Shown here: positions 34,318 to 46,487 of the stretch, piece by piece
How positions within the stretch are numbered: position 1 is the first letter of the stretch
How the letters are laid out: the number at the start of each line of letters is the position of its first letter
Assembly: GCA_038030265.1 (NCBI GenBank)
Contig: CM075940.1
Span: 29,736,940-29,800,939, forward strand
Source of the DNA: Corythucha ciliata
Taxonomy: Eukaryota; Arthropoda; Insecta; Hemiptera; Tingidae
Direction: 5' to 3'
Length of the DNA: 64,000 bases
The notes under the pieces: generated by a model
What the model was told of the DNA's origin: nothing
Database searches by the model: none
What the model saw: only the letters and a program-made list of their open reading frames with translations
Position numbers and translations under genes: made by a program

Positions 34318-35565
34318 GCAGTGCCAGCCTTAGACATTTGGCGCCCCCGGGCTAATCTTTCACCAACGCCTCCACATCCCCCCCCCCCCCGAGTGGCCCT
34401 CAGGAGCCATGAATTAGCGATTTTTCTTGCAATGAATTTGTGTTTTTCCTGATTTGAGCCGTTAATAAGAGATTTTACCCGTGAATTGTCGCTATATTTT
34501 CTAATTTTAGCCACGAAGTTGTCTCCGGAAACCGCTACTTGCTATTTACTCGATTCATTACTGTGAAATAGAAAACGTTCTCAATTCAACCCCATAAACA
34601 GTCATTTTTCTTTATTTCAGCCGAGAATTGGCGTTTCACCGAATTTTAGCCTCCTAGCGAGCCTTCGGTGAGAGCTCTGTTTCCCAATTTTCCTGCAAAT
34701 TAACACTTTTTCTGAATTTTATCCGCAAATAAGGGCATTATCCTCATTTAGCCGTGGATGAGCGATTTTGTTCACCTTCAGCGACGAAGCCGCAATTGGT
34801 GTTTTTTCCATTTTAACCGTGAATAAGCGTTTTTACCACACGTCAGCGCTTCTTTTCAATTCTATCGGTGAATTACCGATTTTCCCCCATTTTAACCGCG
34901 AAATAGCCATTTTTCAATATTTTAGCCGTGAATTAGCGATTTATAGTTTTTTTTATTTTAGCCGCAAATTAGCGTTTTCCTCATTTTAGCTGCTAGTTAT
35001 GGATTTTTCTACGTTTCATCAACTAATTAAAGTTCACCCAATGCTCGCCGCGAATTAAATAACGCTTTTTCTGAAATTTGGCCGCGGATTAGTGATTTAT
35101 TTCACTTATTCTGGCACGAAGTCAACTTCAGAAACCATGAATTGACGTTGTCTTCATTTAATTCGCGAATTAGCGTTTTCCTTACTGCAGCGCTTCTTAT
35201 CAATTTCATGGATGAATTAGCAATTTTTCTCTATTTAGCCGCGAATGAACGATTTTTTTTTTTTTTGTCATTTTAGCGGTTTTTGACCGTTTTAGCTGTG
35301 AATTTGCGTGTTTCGTAATTTTCAACGCGAATTACTGGTTTTTACACTCTCCGCGATTTCAGAGCTTTTTCTCAATTTTAGCCGTGAAGTAACGTTTTAC
35401 GTCGCGAATTAGCTATGTAGTTTTCTTAATTTTATCCGTGATTTAGCCATTATTCTCACTTCTGTCCGTGAATCAGTTATTTTGCTCAATAATTTCAGCC
35501 GTGAATTAGCCATTTATCTCAATTTCAGCCCCAAATTAGCGTTATTTTCAATTTTGGTCTGGATT
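34318..35565 (-). repeat. hAT-like terminus followed by inverted ~29-bp minisatellite
   Basis: The block starts CAGTGCCAGCCTTAGACATT, then TGGCGCCCCCGGGC. A close relative at about 59298 reads CAGTGCCGGACTTGGATATT and is also followed by inverted minisatellite. From 34395 to 35565 come TTTCTCAATTTTAGCCGTGA-type units. No matching right terminus is seen. Confidence 0.65.
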
Positions 35566-36755
35566 AAGTGGGCACTTAGCGGAGGATTAGTCGCCCGGAT
35601 TAGTCGGATTTCCGTTTGCACAAAAATCCGAGGGGCGCCAAAATCCGTTTTCCGATTTTTCATACGGCAGGCTCCCGGACTATAAAGTATTTTTTTCGGT
35701 CGAATCCTATTACTATCCGGATATTGGGTTGGTACCAGTTAGACTGGAGGATCTGAGTCTTACAATTACTGCAGTAGGGCTGACATTGATTCCCAGCGAA
35801 TCCCCCCCCCCCCCGACCGACCTGAACGCGTCTATGAGCCATTTTGTGCTTATTTAACGCATTCTATTGCATTAAACAATCATTGGATTGTCACTAACGA
35901 GCGATTCATCTACCACCTGGATGGTCCTCCGAACTCTGAACATAATTTCCCGCGAAATGTAGAAGTAAATCTACCACTTACCAAAGGAGGTAGAAATTTA
36001 GCACTTGGTGTGCATATACATATTCGATAAAAATTGCGTGAAAATTGTAAGACATAATGTTTCCACCCCATGTTATCCACTTAAAAAGGGATTTTACCAC
36101 CCGAAAGTACAATTCAGAGCGAGTTTTACCACCTGAGAAATCATTCACTGAATTTTTGGGGGGTGTGACACCCCCCTTAATTTGCGCCCCTGCCTGCCCA
36201 CGGTGGTGCCAGTGGCGGATCCAAGGGAGGGGCCGCAGGGGCCATGGCTCCTCCCTTGGGGTCGAGATCACTTGTTGTTCAAAAAAAAAAATCATCAAAA
36301 CCACCTCCATCGAGTCAAATTTTAGTATTATTCTCTCAAAGGTACTCCCCTGAGCGGCCCATGCAGTGCGAGGTCCATGTGCATCGGGACCTTTCCTTGG
36401 ACTTCAGGGCTGCCCGCGGGAAAGTTCGTGCGCTAGGGGTTACAAACGGTGATCATCACAGTGAGAGACCTTTTGTTGAATCATATTATCGAAAATTCGT
36501 CTCAATTTTCGGATCCCCCGTGTGGAGAAATCCCCAAAATATTATGATTAGGCTGGAGGCTCAATGTGGTTAGAGATTTCTGTGGTTTGGAGCTTCGCTG
36601 TGGTTGAACCTTTTTTTTTGTGGTTGTCAGGGGTGGTCAGTTGCCCTCCCCTAGACTTAAAAGCGCAGCTTTAGTGGGGCGCAGCTAACCACTCCCAGAT
36701 ACCACCAATAAAGTTAAAATCCATCAGGATCGCCACATTTTGTATAGCGAAAAAG
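35566..36755. other. Spacer with hAT-like fragments, no gene seen
   Basis: No coding similarity. CAGTGGCGGATCCAAGGGAG at about 36210 is the kind of sequence found at hAT-type termini. It is followed by an inverted repeat around GGGCC/GGCC. A 12-base C-run lies near 35803-35814. Confidence 0.4.
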
Positions 36756-36759
36756 TTCG

Positions 36760-37375
36760 CAGGTCTGGCTCCACAATACACGAATTTTCACCTTTTCGGA
36801 TTATTCGTCCAGTAAAATACCAATTTCATGTTTCTTTGGTGCTGAAAACCAAACGCAGAGTGGCTTAATTCAAAAGTAACTTTCGTACTCTAAAAAACCG
36901 TTTCTACGGTTCTGCATCACTAAAAAATCATTCTCTCACATTTTGATCACTAAGACACCAATTTTCCTGGTCGAAAAATAGCCATTTTCCTTGATCTGGC
37001 TCACTGAAAAATGAATTTCTCGGATTTCGCTCTCTAAATACCAATTTTGCGGATTTTTCTCACCAACAAAGAAATGTTTACGTGAAGAACTCACTAAAAA
37101 CAATCAGTTTACGGAATTTTGTTGCTATCAAACAAATTTAACAGTGTGCCTAAATTCAGGGACCGTTTTCGAAGATTTTACGCACTACAATTTCATATTA
37201 ACTGGGTTAGTACACTAAAAGACCAATTTTTCGGAGTTCACTCCCTAAAACATCAATTATCCCGGATCTGGCTCACTAAAACACAAATTCCTCAGATTTC
37301 GCTCTCTAAATATCGATTTTGTATAGATTTTTTCGTGTTGAATTCACTAAAAAATAAATATCATTTATTTAGTTG
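36760..37375 (+). repeat. Degenerate tandem repeat, 'ctcactaaaaaccaattt' type
   Basis: Blocks such as CTCACTAAAAAATGAATTTC followed by TCGGATTTCG recur about every 45-60 bp with heavy divergence. They are related to the 'CCAATTTCGCGG' blocks at 10490-11010. Confidence 0.6.
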
Positions 37376-37744
37376 TCGCCGACAGATATATTTCGGAGCG
37401 CAGCTGTAACGCCGAAGGTACGATTGGAGGGGGGTCGAGGAAACACATGTACAACTCCCCCTTAATGAGTAAATCGTCAGTTTCACAAGGGAATAGTCAA
37501 TTTTATGAGAAAATTGTTTTTTTTTTGTGAGTGGGACATTGTTAATTCCCTGTGACGATACACCTCAAAATTATCCGAGTTATGTTTCGCGGCGTAAAAA
37601 AGTCTTTTTTAAAAAGAACGATTTTATTTGTCCACACGAAACTTTAATTTAATACTTTACAAACTCGCGACTTAATGCTAACAGAAGTGACACTGACGAA
37701 GATTCTGGTACTACTGACTCTAACAATATTTCGGAGGTGCACTG
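37376..37744. other. Short spacer before the copia element
   Basis: I see no gene and no 5' copia LTR here. The sequence TGTTGAATTTTTTATAA that starts the 3' LTR at 48765 has no counterpart. Confidence 0.45.
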
Positions 37745-38963
37745 ACTTTTCCCGAAGCACGAAGGCCTGTGGCACGAAGGCCTGTGGAATTGTGTCGTCG
37801 AGACTCTCCCGCAAGACAAACCGGAAAATGTTCGTCGCGAGGAAAAAGCTCTTTCAAAAATAAATCTCTCCCTGGACAAGGCGACCTATCCTCACGTCAT
37901 GAAGGCGACAACGGCCAAAGAGGCATGGGAGTCGTTACAGCAAGCTTTTGAAGACAAAGGTTTGCACCGTCGATTAACATTATTACGTCTTTTATGTTCC
38001 ATTCGGCTAGACAAATTCGACTCAATGGAGCATTATGTTAACGAAGCCATGTCCATTTCGCAAGAACTCGCTGCTGCTGACAAACCTGTCGGCGACGAAA
38101 TGCTAGCTGCCATCATGCTACAAGGCCTACCCGCAACATATGAGCCTATGATAATGGCATTAGAAAGCTCATCAACCAAAATAACGAGCGATTTTGTCAA
38201 GACGAAACTCTTACAAGACACCAAGTGGGACAGTACGCGAAGCCAATCTCAAGTGAGTGAAAATACAAATGCTCTCTACACGCGTAAAAATAAGAAGCCC
38301 TATTGTCACCGATGTCGAAAACCCGGTCACTGGAAAAGTCAGTGCACCTCCGATCAATACGCCCAACAACCTCAAAAATTTCAACCCAGAGCTCGCCCTG
38401 AGAACAAAGCCAAAAATAATCACAGGACGATGATAACCGCTCTTGGTATGGGTGCATCGGACGACTGTTGGTATATTGACAGTGGCTCAACTGCTCACCT
38501 GTGTACGCGCGATGACTTGCTGAGAAATTACATCGAAACCGTAAGTGACAAAGAAATTTCAGTCGCAAATAAAGCCACTTTACCGATTAAAGGCCAAGGA
38601 GAAATCCCTGTCGTCCCAAAGTCTGGCCATAAGCGGACGATATCCGGGGTGAAACACGTACCCGGTCTAGCTGCAAATTTGTTATCTGTCAGCACTCTTG
38701 TGAAAAAGGGATTTAGTGTGATCTTCGACTCCACCGGTTGCAAAATTTACGACGACTTACAAAATATCGTCGTCGGGGTGGAACCATTCGCCACCGGCTC
38801 CGTCGAAAATGGTCTGTACAAATTGGATTGTCAAAAACCGCATCAAGCCAACGCCACCATCACCGTAGCCAAACCAACGGATCAAATCTTGTGGCACTTG
38901 AGGCTAGGCCATCTCAACCACAAGAGCATGGACTTGCCGAAGGTGTTGACTACAAGGATCCGG

Positions 38964-39281
38964 AAGCTCCACAAATGCGCGCCTCGATGATGTAATGGAT
39001 ACAATGCTCGCTTCACAACCCAGCGGGCCTGGGTTCGAATCCAGCCATTGCCCATTACACTATAAGGCTGCCGCGAGCTGTGACACGGCACACTCGGCTT
39101 CGTGTGGGCGTTCCCGGCGGTGTGCGTTCAACAAACCGCGCACCGACCGAAACGCCCGCGTAGTACGGGTGTGAAGTGCACAGTTAGATCTGGGTATGGC
39201 GTAGGAGCCCAAGTGAGGCTTAGGCGCCTGCCGGGTTCAAAGCCCGGCGCCCCCGACAAAAAAAAAAAAAGCTCCACAAAT
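38964..39281 (+). mobile_element. Dimeric tRNA-derived SINE with 13-bp target duplication
   Basis: Target repeats AAGCTCCACAAAT lie at 38964-38976 and 39269-39281. The insert (38977-39268) starts with a tRNA-like head: A-box TGATGTAATGG, an anticodon-loop-like TTCACAA, and B-box GGTTCGAATCC. It contains a GC-rich middle and a second T-arm-like hairpin (GCCGGG-TTCAAAG-CCCGGC), and ends in a 13-base A run. The head is perhaps valine-tRNA-like; that is tentative. It interrupts the copia integrase region. Confidence 0.82.
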
Positions 39282-41837
39282 TTGTACCAGTTGTGTTGAG
39301 GGCAAAATGTCACGAAAACCGTTCCCTTACAAGCCTGACAAGAAACTGGCCGAAATGAAGCTGTCTTTGGTCCATTCCGACGTAGCAGGGCCTGTACTTC
39401 ATTCATTCGGACAAAAACGGTACTTATTGAGCTTCATAGATGATTATTCGCGAAAAACGTTCGTATATTTTCTTGAATATAAGAGCGAAGTGCCAAATAA
39501 ATTTGAACACTTCAGAACACACGTCGAACGCGAGTCTGGCTTGAAAATCAAAACACTCCGAACGGATAACGGTACAGAATTCTGTAATTCAGAAATGGCC
39601 AGGATCTGTGAGAAGCACGGCATTAAACACGAAAGAACTGTTGCCTACTCTCCAGCCCAGAATGGTGTCGCCGAACGCTACAATCGGACGATCTTCGAAA
39701 AAACCAGGGCTATGATGGCAGAAGCCAACCTCGACAAACGACTGTGGGCCGAGGCTGCCAACACGGCAGTGTACTTGATGAACCGCTCGCCAGCAAAAAA
39801 GATAAGTGGTTCAACGCCGGAAGAAAGATGGACTGGACAACGAGTGAACTTGAGTCACCTTAAAATGTTTGGGTGCAAAGCTTTCTGTCACGTGCCCCAT
39901 CAAAAACGCCGCAAACTCGATGCCAAAGCAAAAGAGTACATCAAAAGGTACAGCGAAACATCAAAAGGTTACCGTTTGTTTGATGAACGGACTCAAAACG
40001 TAATGATCGCTCGTGACGTCATCTTCGTCGAAGAAATTGCTTCTGCAGCAAAATCACCGCAGAACACCGTTTCAAGCGAAACGTACGACCACTTCAACAA
40101 TGTTTTCACCGAGAATGAAACAAATACAGTACCGATAAGCGCTCCCGGCGCTGTAGTACCGGTGAACGTCGTCGATGAGCTGCACGATGACGATGGCGCT
40201 CCCACTGTTGCCGTCCAAGCGCCAGAGGAAAATGCGAGTACTCCAGGGACCACTACAACTCAAGAAGACGTCGCTCAGCCGACCATCGATTTTGTGAGTC
40301 ATTTAAATAACACCGGTCCTAACTCCTCAAATCCTAGATATCCGAAGCGAAACCCTCGTCCTAACTCTAAATTTGACGATTACGAACTAGATCTAGACAA
40401 TGCATTTTCTGCTATTCAAATAGAATCCGAACCCACTTCACTTGAAGAAGCTCTCTCTGGTCCTAATAAAATACAATGGCAAAAAGCCATGGAACAAGAG
40501 ATGTCCTCTCTTAAGCAAAATCGAACTTGGGAATTAGTTGATAGGCCCCCCGGTAAGAATATCGTTCAAAATAAATGGGTATTTCGTATTAAAAGGGACC
40601 AAAATGGAAAAATTGTTCGTTTTAAAGCTCGATTAGTGGCTAAGGGGTTTTCTCAAAAAATAGGTCAAGATTATACGGAAACTTTTTCCCCTGTAATCAG
40701 GTATAGTAATTTAAGATTATTATTCGCCTTGGCTGTAGAGCTTGATCTCCAAGCTGATCACCTCGATGTTGAAACAGCTTTTCTCCATGGAGATATAGAC
40801 GAACAAATTTTCATGGCTCAGCCCGAGGGTTTTGAAGTTGATTGTGAGGACAAAGTTTGCTTTTTGCGGAAAGGTTTGTACGGTCTCAAGCAATCAAGCC
40901 GACTATGGTTTAAGAAGGCCACTGACGTTCTTTTACAGTCTGGATTCACTGAATCAAAAATAGAGCCTTGTTTTTTTTTTTCATGATAACCAAAAATTCC
41001 ATCATAATAGTAGCTCTTTTTGTAGACGATTTTTTCATTTTTTATAATAATACAAACGAAGCCAAAAATTTAAAATCAGTTTTGAACACAAATTTCAAAA
41101 CAAAAGATTTGGGACCAATTTCAAATTGTCTAGGGATGAAAATAGAACGTGACCATACAAACCAGACTTTGAAAATCAGTCAGGAGCAATACATAAATAA
41201 AATTTTAACAAAATTTGGGATGTCTGACGCTAAAAAGGTAAAAACACCCATGGAACAAAATAAAAAATTTTCGTTGGAGGGAGAGTCATACGACGCCCCT
41301 TACCAGGAACTCATAGGGTCATTACTTTACTTGTCTGTTTGTTCCCGTCCAGATATAAGTTTTTGTGTTACATATTTAAGTCAATTTAATGTAAAGCATT
41401 CAAAGGAGCATTGGTTGGCATGTAAAAGAGTCTTGAGGTATTTAAGCGATACCAAAAATATGGGTATTATGTATAAAAAGACCGGAAAACCCCTCGCTGG
41501 TTTTGTAGATGCCGATTGGGCAAATGACCCAAAAGATTCAAAATATTTTTCTGGATTTGTATTCAAATTAGCCGATGGACCTGTCTCTTGGGAATGCCAA
41601 AAGCAAAAAACAGTGTCCCTTTCCTCCACAGAAGCTGAATTCATTGGAATTTGTGAAGCTGTAAAAGAAGCAATTTATCTCGAAAGCTTATTCAATGAAC
41701 TGTTTTCAAATTCAAAATTACTTGAAATTTTTTGCCAAAGACCTATACATTTATTCAACGACAATCAGGGTGCCATAAAACTAACCCAAAACAGTGCCTT
41801 TCACAAAAGAACCAAACATGTAAGAGTCAAATACCAT

Positions 41838-42015
41838 CCCCATTGGCAAGGATATATTTCAGAAACATTTCTGTGACATAACAATATTTCTATTGCATTA
41901 TTTCATTTGAATTATTTCAGAAGCATTTCAGGAATATTTCCAGAAACATGTCGGATATGTTCCCCAGAAACATTTCGGAAAATATTTCTGAAATGATTCA
42001 GAAGCACGACGGAAA
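41838..42015. repeat. Left subterminal repeat cluster of the 6.7-kb transposon
   Basis: Imperfect repeats of ATTTCAGAAACATTTC, GGAATATTTCCAGAAACATG and AAATATTTCTGAAATGATTC lie directly inside the left terminus. The matching cluster is inside the right terminus. Such clusters are usually transposase binding sites; that role is inference. Confidence 0.7.
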
Positions 42016-43238
42016 ATGATTGCAATTGCAATATTGTGTTTCATTGCTGATATAATGCAAAGAGTGATATCAGTCTTATTTTGCTGAAACATACCGCCAA
42101 AGTGTCTGATACAATGCTGTAAGATTCCTGCCGGATAGAAATTTTCGGTTCAACGACGATGCACTCCCATTGTTACAAGTACATGATAATATGTATTTTA
42201 TTTTATTTACTTGTATGTAAGGCCAAAACTTAAACAAAAAAATAATAGTGAGTTTTAGCACTCTCCCGTTAAATCCTCCGGAAACTTTATTTTCAAGTTT
42301 CATCCAATCAAATGTTTCGTAACCAAGCAACGACTGATTTATAGTTTGCGTTAGCGGTGGTGTTGTTAAAAGTCTCTAATAATTACTGAAATCGTGTCCC
42401 CTCGACATTCCGAACGCTTAAACGATTAAACGTACATTTTTTTTTTTAATCGAGAACGTACTTACCCAATATTAAATTTCAGCAAGATAGAATTTGCCTT
42501 ACTGCCTTTTTTCAATTTAATTATCACTTGAAAAGTGCTAATTCTCCGTACCATGGTTGTATCCAGACGCATTTCTTGACCTCATTTAGGTTACCATGTT
42601 TTACAGGTAGCGATAACTTCAATGAAGAAGCTCCCAACTCTTCAAGAATAGTATTATTTGGGTGTGAGAGCGGTTTGATAATTAAATAACCATTTTTCCA
42701 TTAACAACAGCGTTTTTCGTTTGGTATCTCGAAATTTCTTCAGTCCCGTGAACTAATGGTTAAAATCACCCTTTTTGGTTCACGAAGGGATTATTCGCGC
42801 GGGAAAGTTTCTGTGAAAGTGGGGGTAATGTACAACTCACGGGGTATGCTGGTTCGTGAACTTCGTCCACTTGATTGCCGGTCATCGAAGGGTGAGGACA
42901 CGTGGGAAGGTGCGTATAGATATTAGCCTCAGTACCGTGCATGCATGATTCTTTGTTGATTTGCTTCTTTTTTTATATATTTTTCTGTTAATTCATTCTC
43001 ATTTGGTTAATGAAGCTTGTCGTAATTTTGTAATCAATCTCAAACCTACTTTTGTCTCGAAATGAAGCTTCAAACTCCAATTTCTCAGTTCCATGTCTCC
43101 ATCCATCTCAGTTCCGTGACAGAATCAAAATTTATTCAAAACCATGGGACTGAGAATAGAGCCATGAGACTGAGAATATAAGGCTTAATAATAATTAGAA
43201 ATAGTGTTGTTTCTAATTATAATTTTCTGCGCAGTATA
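42016..43238. promoter_or_regulatory. 5' flank of the transposon gene with repeated TCTCAGTYCCRTG motifs
   Basis: A 13-bp motif close to TCTCAGTTCCATG occurs near 42739, 43083 and 43106, and inverted near 43142 and 43162 (CCATGGGACTGAGA, CCATGAGACTGAGA). Copies recur downstream of the gene near 46946 and 46966. No TATA box is obvious. Confidence 0.5.
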
Positions 43239-46200
43239 ATGGCGCCCCCGAAGCGGTTCAGTAGCGAACAATTGAGGGAGAGAAGACGTTTAGCCGAGCA
43301 GCGTCGAAGAGAAAAGAGGAGGAACGATCCCGAGTTGAGAGAAGAAGATCGGCTGAAAGAACAGATGCGGTACCGAGAAAAGAAGAAAAAGGGTCAGCGA
43401 AAGTTAATTTCCCAGCTGTCATTGAGAGACCAGCGCGCACAAAGAAAAAAATGGCGTCAACAAAGTAAGTTATCTTACTACCGCCGAAAATCCCGGTCCG
43501 AGGAAATCGCTGAAGAGAATAGTTGCGGCAATGATAATGAAGCCGCCACGCCGGCCTCTAACAGCCGAAGTCGAGTGAATTCAGGGAGAAAACGAATCTC
43601 TCGATTCCGATCTAAATCATACAGGGACTTGGAAAAAGCCAGAGCAGAGTGCTCGAGACTAAAGCGATTGGCTAACAAGTACAAAACGAGGCTCGCGCGA
43701 CTCAAAAAGAAGACTTCTTCCAACAGCCCAAGAAGTAAAGTCAAGGCTTTGCTCAGCAACAAAACTCCAGAAGGTCAAAACGTTGTTAGGAAGAAGCTAG
43801 AATTTGGAGAAATGATTGCGGACCAGATGAAGCGAAGTCTTCAACTGATGAACGTGAAGGAAAGGAAGACCTTCGTGGGACTACTTGGGGGAAGGACTCT
43901 TCATAAGCTCAGCGTGCTAACGAAAAGAGGTGAATATTTCTCTTATAAAATATTTCGGTTTTGTAAGAGAAATGAAGTTGGAAAATTCAACGATTTCAAG
44001 AAGAAGAGTTCAGAAGTTCAGAAAGCCGTCCAGAATTTCTTCCTCCAAGACGAGAATACCCGAATGAGTCCTGGGAAGAAGGATGTGGTTATTTTCAAGC
44101 GCCGGAGGTACCAAAAGCGTTATCTTTCTGATACCATGCTGAATTTATGGAAAAAATTATTGGTCACTGCCTCGAATAAAATCAGTTATTCCACATTTTG
44201 CCGATTCAAACCAATAAATGTAGTACGAGCTGAAGTCAGTGCCCGAGATACATGCGCCTGCATGAAACACGAGAATTTCAAATTATTGACAGCTAATCTC
44301 AAGCGCCATGGCGTCGTTGAGTGTTTCGCCACATCTTTAGTCAACAGCATGTGCTGTGACCCGGCGAACACAGAATGTTTGGATCGTGCGTGCGAAAATT
44401 GTAAAAACAAGGAAGTAAAAATCATTCCTTTTGATGGCTCAAAAGATGTAACCTATCACCGCTGGAGCTACATAAAGGAGAAACGTTCAATCAAAGGCAA
44501 AGAGCACAATATCAAGCGACTAATTAAACAGGAAATGCATTGTACGTTGAAAAATGCAGTACTGTTAATGCTTCAAGAAATTCCTCCAATAATGAAGCAC
44601 ATCCATCGAATGAAACACCAATCTGAAGCTTTCAAAGAGCTGAAAAGACTCGAAAACGAACTGGTTCTTCATGTGGACTTTTCTGAGAACTACGCCTGCA
44701 AGTATTCTGTTGAACCACAGTCAGTTCATTTCGGAGCTTCACGTCTCCAGCTCAGTCTACACACATCTGTCGCCTATTTCAATGGAGAAGTCAGCAGTTT
44801 TTGCAGCGTTTCAGACAACTTGAGGCACGACGCCAAAGCTGTAGGAGCGCATTTAATTCCTGTTTTGAGTCGTCTTTTTGAGCAATACCCAGACAACAGC
44901 ACAGTTCATTTCATATCTGACGGGCCTACAACCCAGTACAGAAATCGTACCATGTTTTCTATCGTCGCAAAAGTTCTTCCTAAATTGTTTCCTAAAATTA
45001 AAAGATGTTCCTGGAATTTTTCCGAGGCCGGTCACGGCAAGGGGGCCGTTGATGGCATTGGTGGAACAGTAAAAAGGATAGCCGACCGCCTTGTCGCCGA
45101 GGGGAACGACGTTAGTAATTTGGCCTCATTTACTGGGTCTTTGCGAGAGTCGTTAAGAAAAATCCAAATCTCTGTCGTAACTACCGAAGATATGGAAAGT
45201 ATGGACGGACGCGTACTGCCATCAACCCTCATTCCGACAGTGAAAAAGACGATGAAGGTACATCAAGTTATTTGGTGTGGCCAACAGCAATTATTGCAAT
45301 TTAATGAACTCAGTTGCTTTCGGTGCCCTTTGGGAAGCTTTTGCGAACATTACGCGATCTCTCCAGCTATGCCCTCAGAAAAAAAAATTGTGGGTGTTAC
45401 GCATTCATCGCCCTTCTTCAAAGTGCTGGTGGAAGAAGGGCAATGGGTAGCTGTGGTCTTCGATGATGAATGGTACCCAGGTAAGGCAACTATCAACGAT
45501 GTGCTAAACTATATTACAAACTAACAATCGTTGTTGATTTTCAGGAATTGTTGAGAAAATCTGGGAGGGCATTGCAACTGTTAACTTCATGACCCGGTCG
45601 GGGGTTGCCAGATTTGAAAAGCTGGAAAACCGGCCTATACATATACATATATATACACAAGTCGTGTATTATATAAATATATACCGGGTGACCCACTGTA
45701 AATTGAACCCAGGCCACTCCCACGCGCGGAAAAAAATTAATTGACTGTGAAAGTGTGAACCAGTATGTGTATGTTCACAAAGGCTAGGTTCAATTTGAGG
45801 AGGGCCTTATAGCGTTTTCGATTCCCCAAAAAATCTGCCTCGCGACAGTAAATTTCCACGCGTTTTCTCTTAATTAAATATGTTAATGTAGAAGACGGAT
45901 GGAAATGAACTGCACAGAGCAGAATTTTACGCAAATGGACTACTCCGATTAAAGGTCACCGCACGCTGTCAACAGACAAGCGCTGTGACAATACAGTGAC
46001 TGAACGGCTGGAACTTATAATACAAAAGGCCCTACCTAGGCTGAGAGTTAGCGCGGTGCCGGCCTGCACAAGTCACACGAAAGTCACGAAATCATCCCCG
46101 ACGTCTTTAAGAAAATAAAATCTTGTCGCTAAGTTCCCTTACGAATAGTTAAATGAGGAAAAATTAAGAAAAAATTATTACAAAAAGAGCAAATCCGAAA

Positions 46201-46487
46201 ACCGGCTTTACTTAAGGCCGGTCGAGGGTCCGGCCGGCATCCGGCCTCGGACTTCCAAAACCGGCCAGGCCGGTCGAAAACCGGTCATCTGGCAACCCTA
46301 GGTCGGGGAAGAACAAATTTTTCTTTTGGCCTGACAAATACGACCGCCAAAATATACCGGTCGATGGAATTCTTTATGCCTTACAGCAACCCCCAGTTTC
46401 AGTGACTTCTAGACTCTCAAAAATTGAAGAATACGACTATGTTGAATTTTTAAAAAATAATGTTGTTGATTGATTTGTACAGCTCTA
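43239..46487 (+). pseudogene. DDE-like transposase of an uncharacterized invertebrate family, broken by a MITE
   Basis: Exon 1 (43239-45491) encodes a very basic N-terminus (residues 1-75), cysteine clusters (near 345-395) and a core with HVDFSENYACKY, SDGPTTQYRNR and FSEAGHGKGAVDGIGG. D480, D561 and E596 fit a DDE triad with 34 residues between the last two. The intron (GTAAGG...TTTTCAG, 45492-45544) starts inside 'DEWYPG'. Without splicing the frame would end at 45524. Exon 2 begins at 45545, is interrupted at 45604-46300 by a MITE with an 8-bp duplication, and ends near TGA 46473. The C-terminal part ('VAVVFDDEWYPG', 'FFFWP') looks like a small Tudor/chromo-like fold; that is inference. 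I recognise the family from many invertebrate predicted proteins with no assigned function. Confidence 0.8.
45596..46308. mobile_element. hAT-like MITE nested in the transposon gene
   Basis: GGTCGGGG is duplicated at 45596-45603 and 46301-46308. The left end is GTTGCCAGATTTG and the reversed right end is TAGGGTTGCCAGATG, so the left tip seems to have lost about four bases. An 8-bp duplication fits hAT. The interior has no gene but has CCGG-rich inverted segments near both ends and a TA-rich stretch near 45640-45690. Confidence 0.78.

Noticed and set aside
34318..35565. Complete hAT element
   Set aside because: The left-type terminus is convincing, but no reverse-complement right end or 8-bp duplication was found near 35.6 kb.
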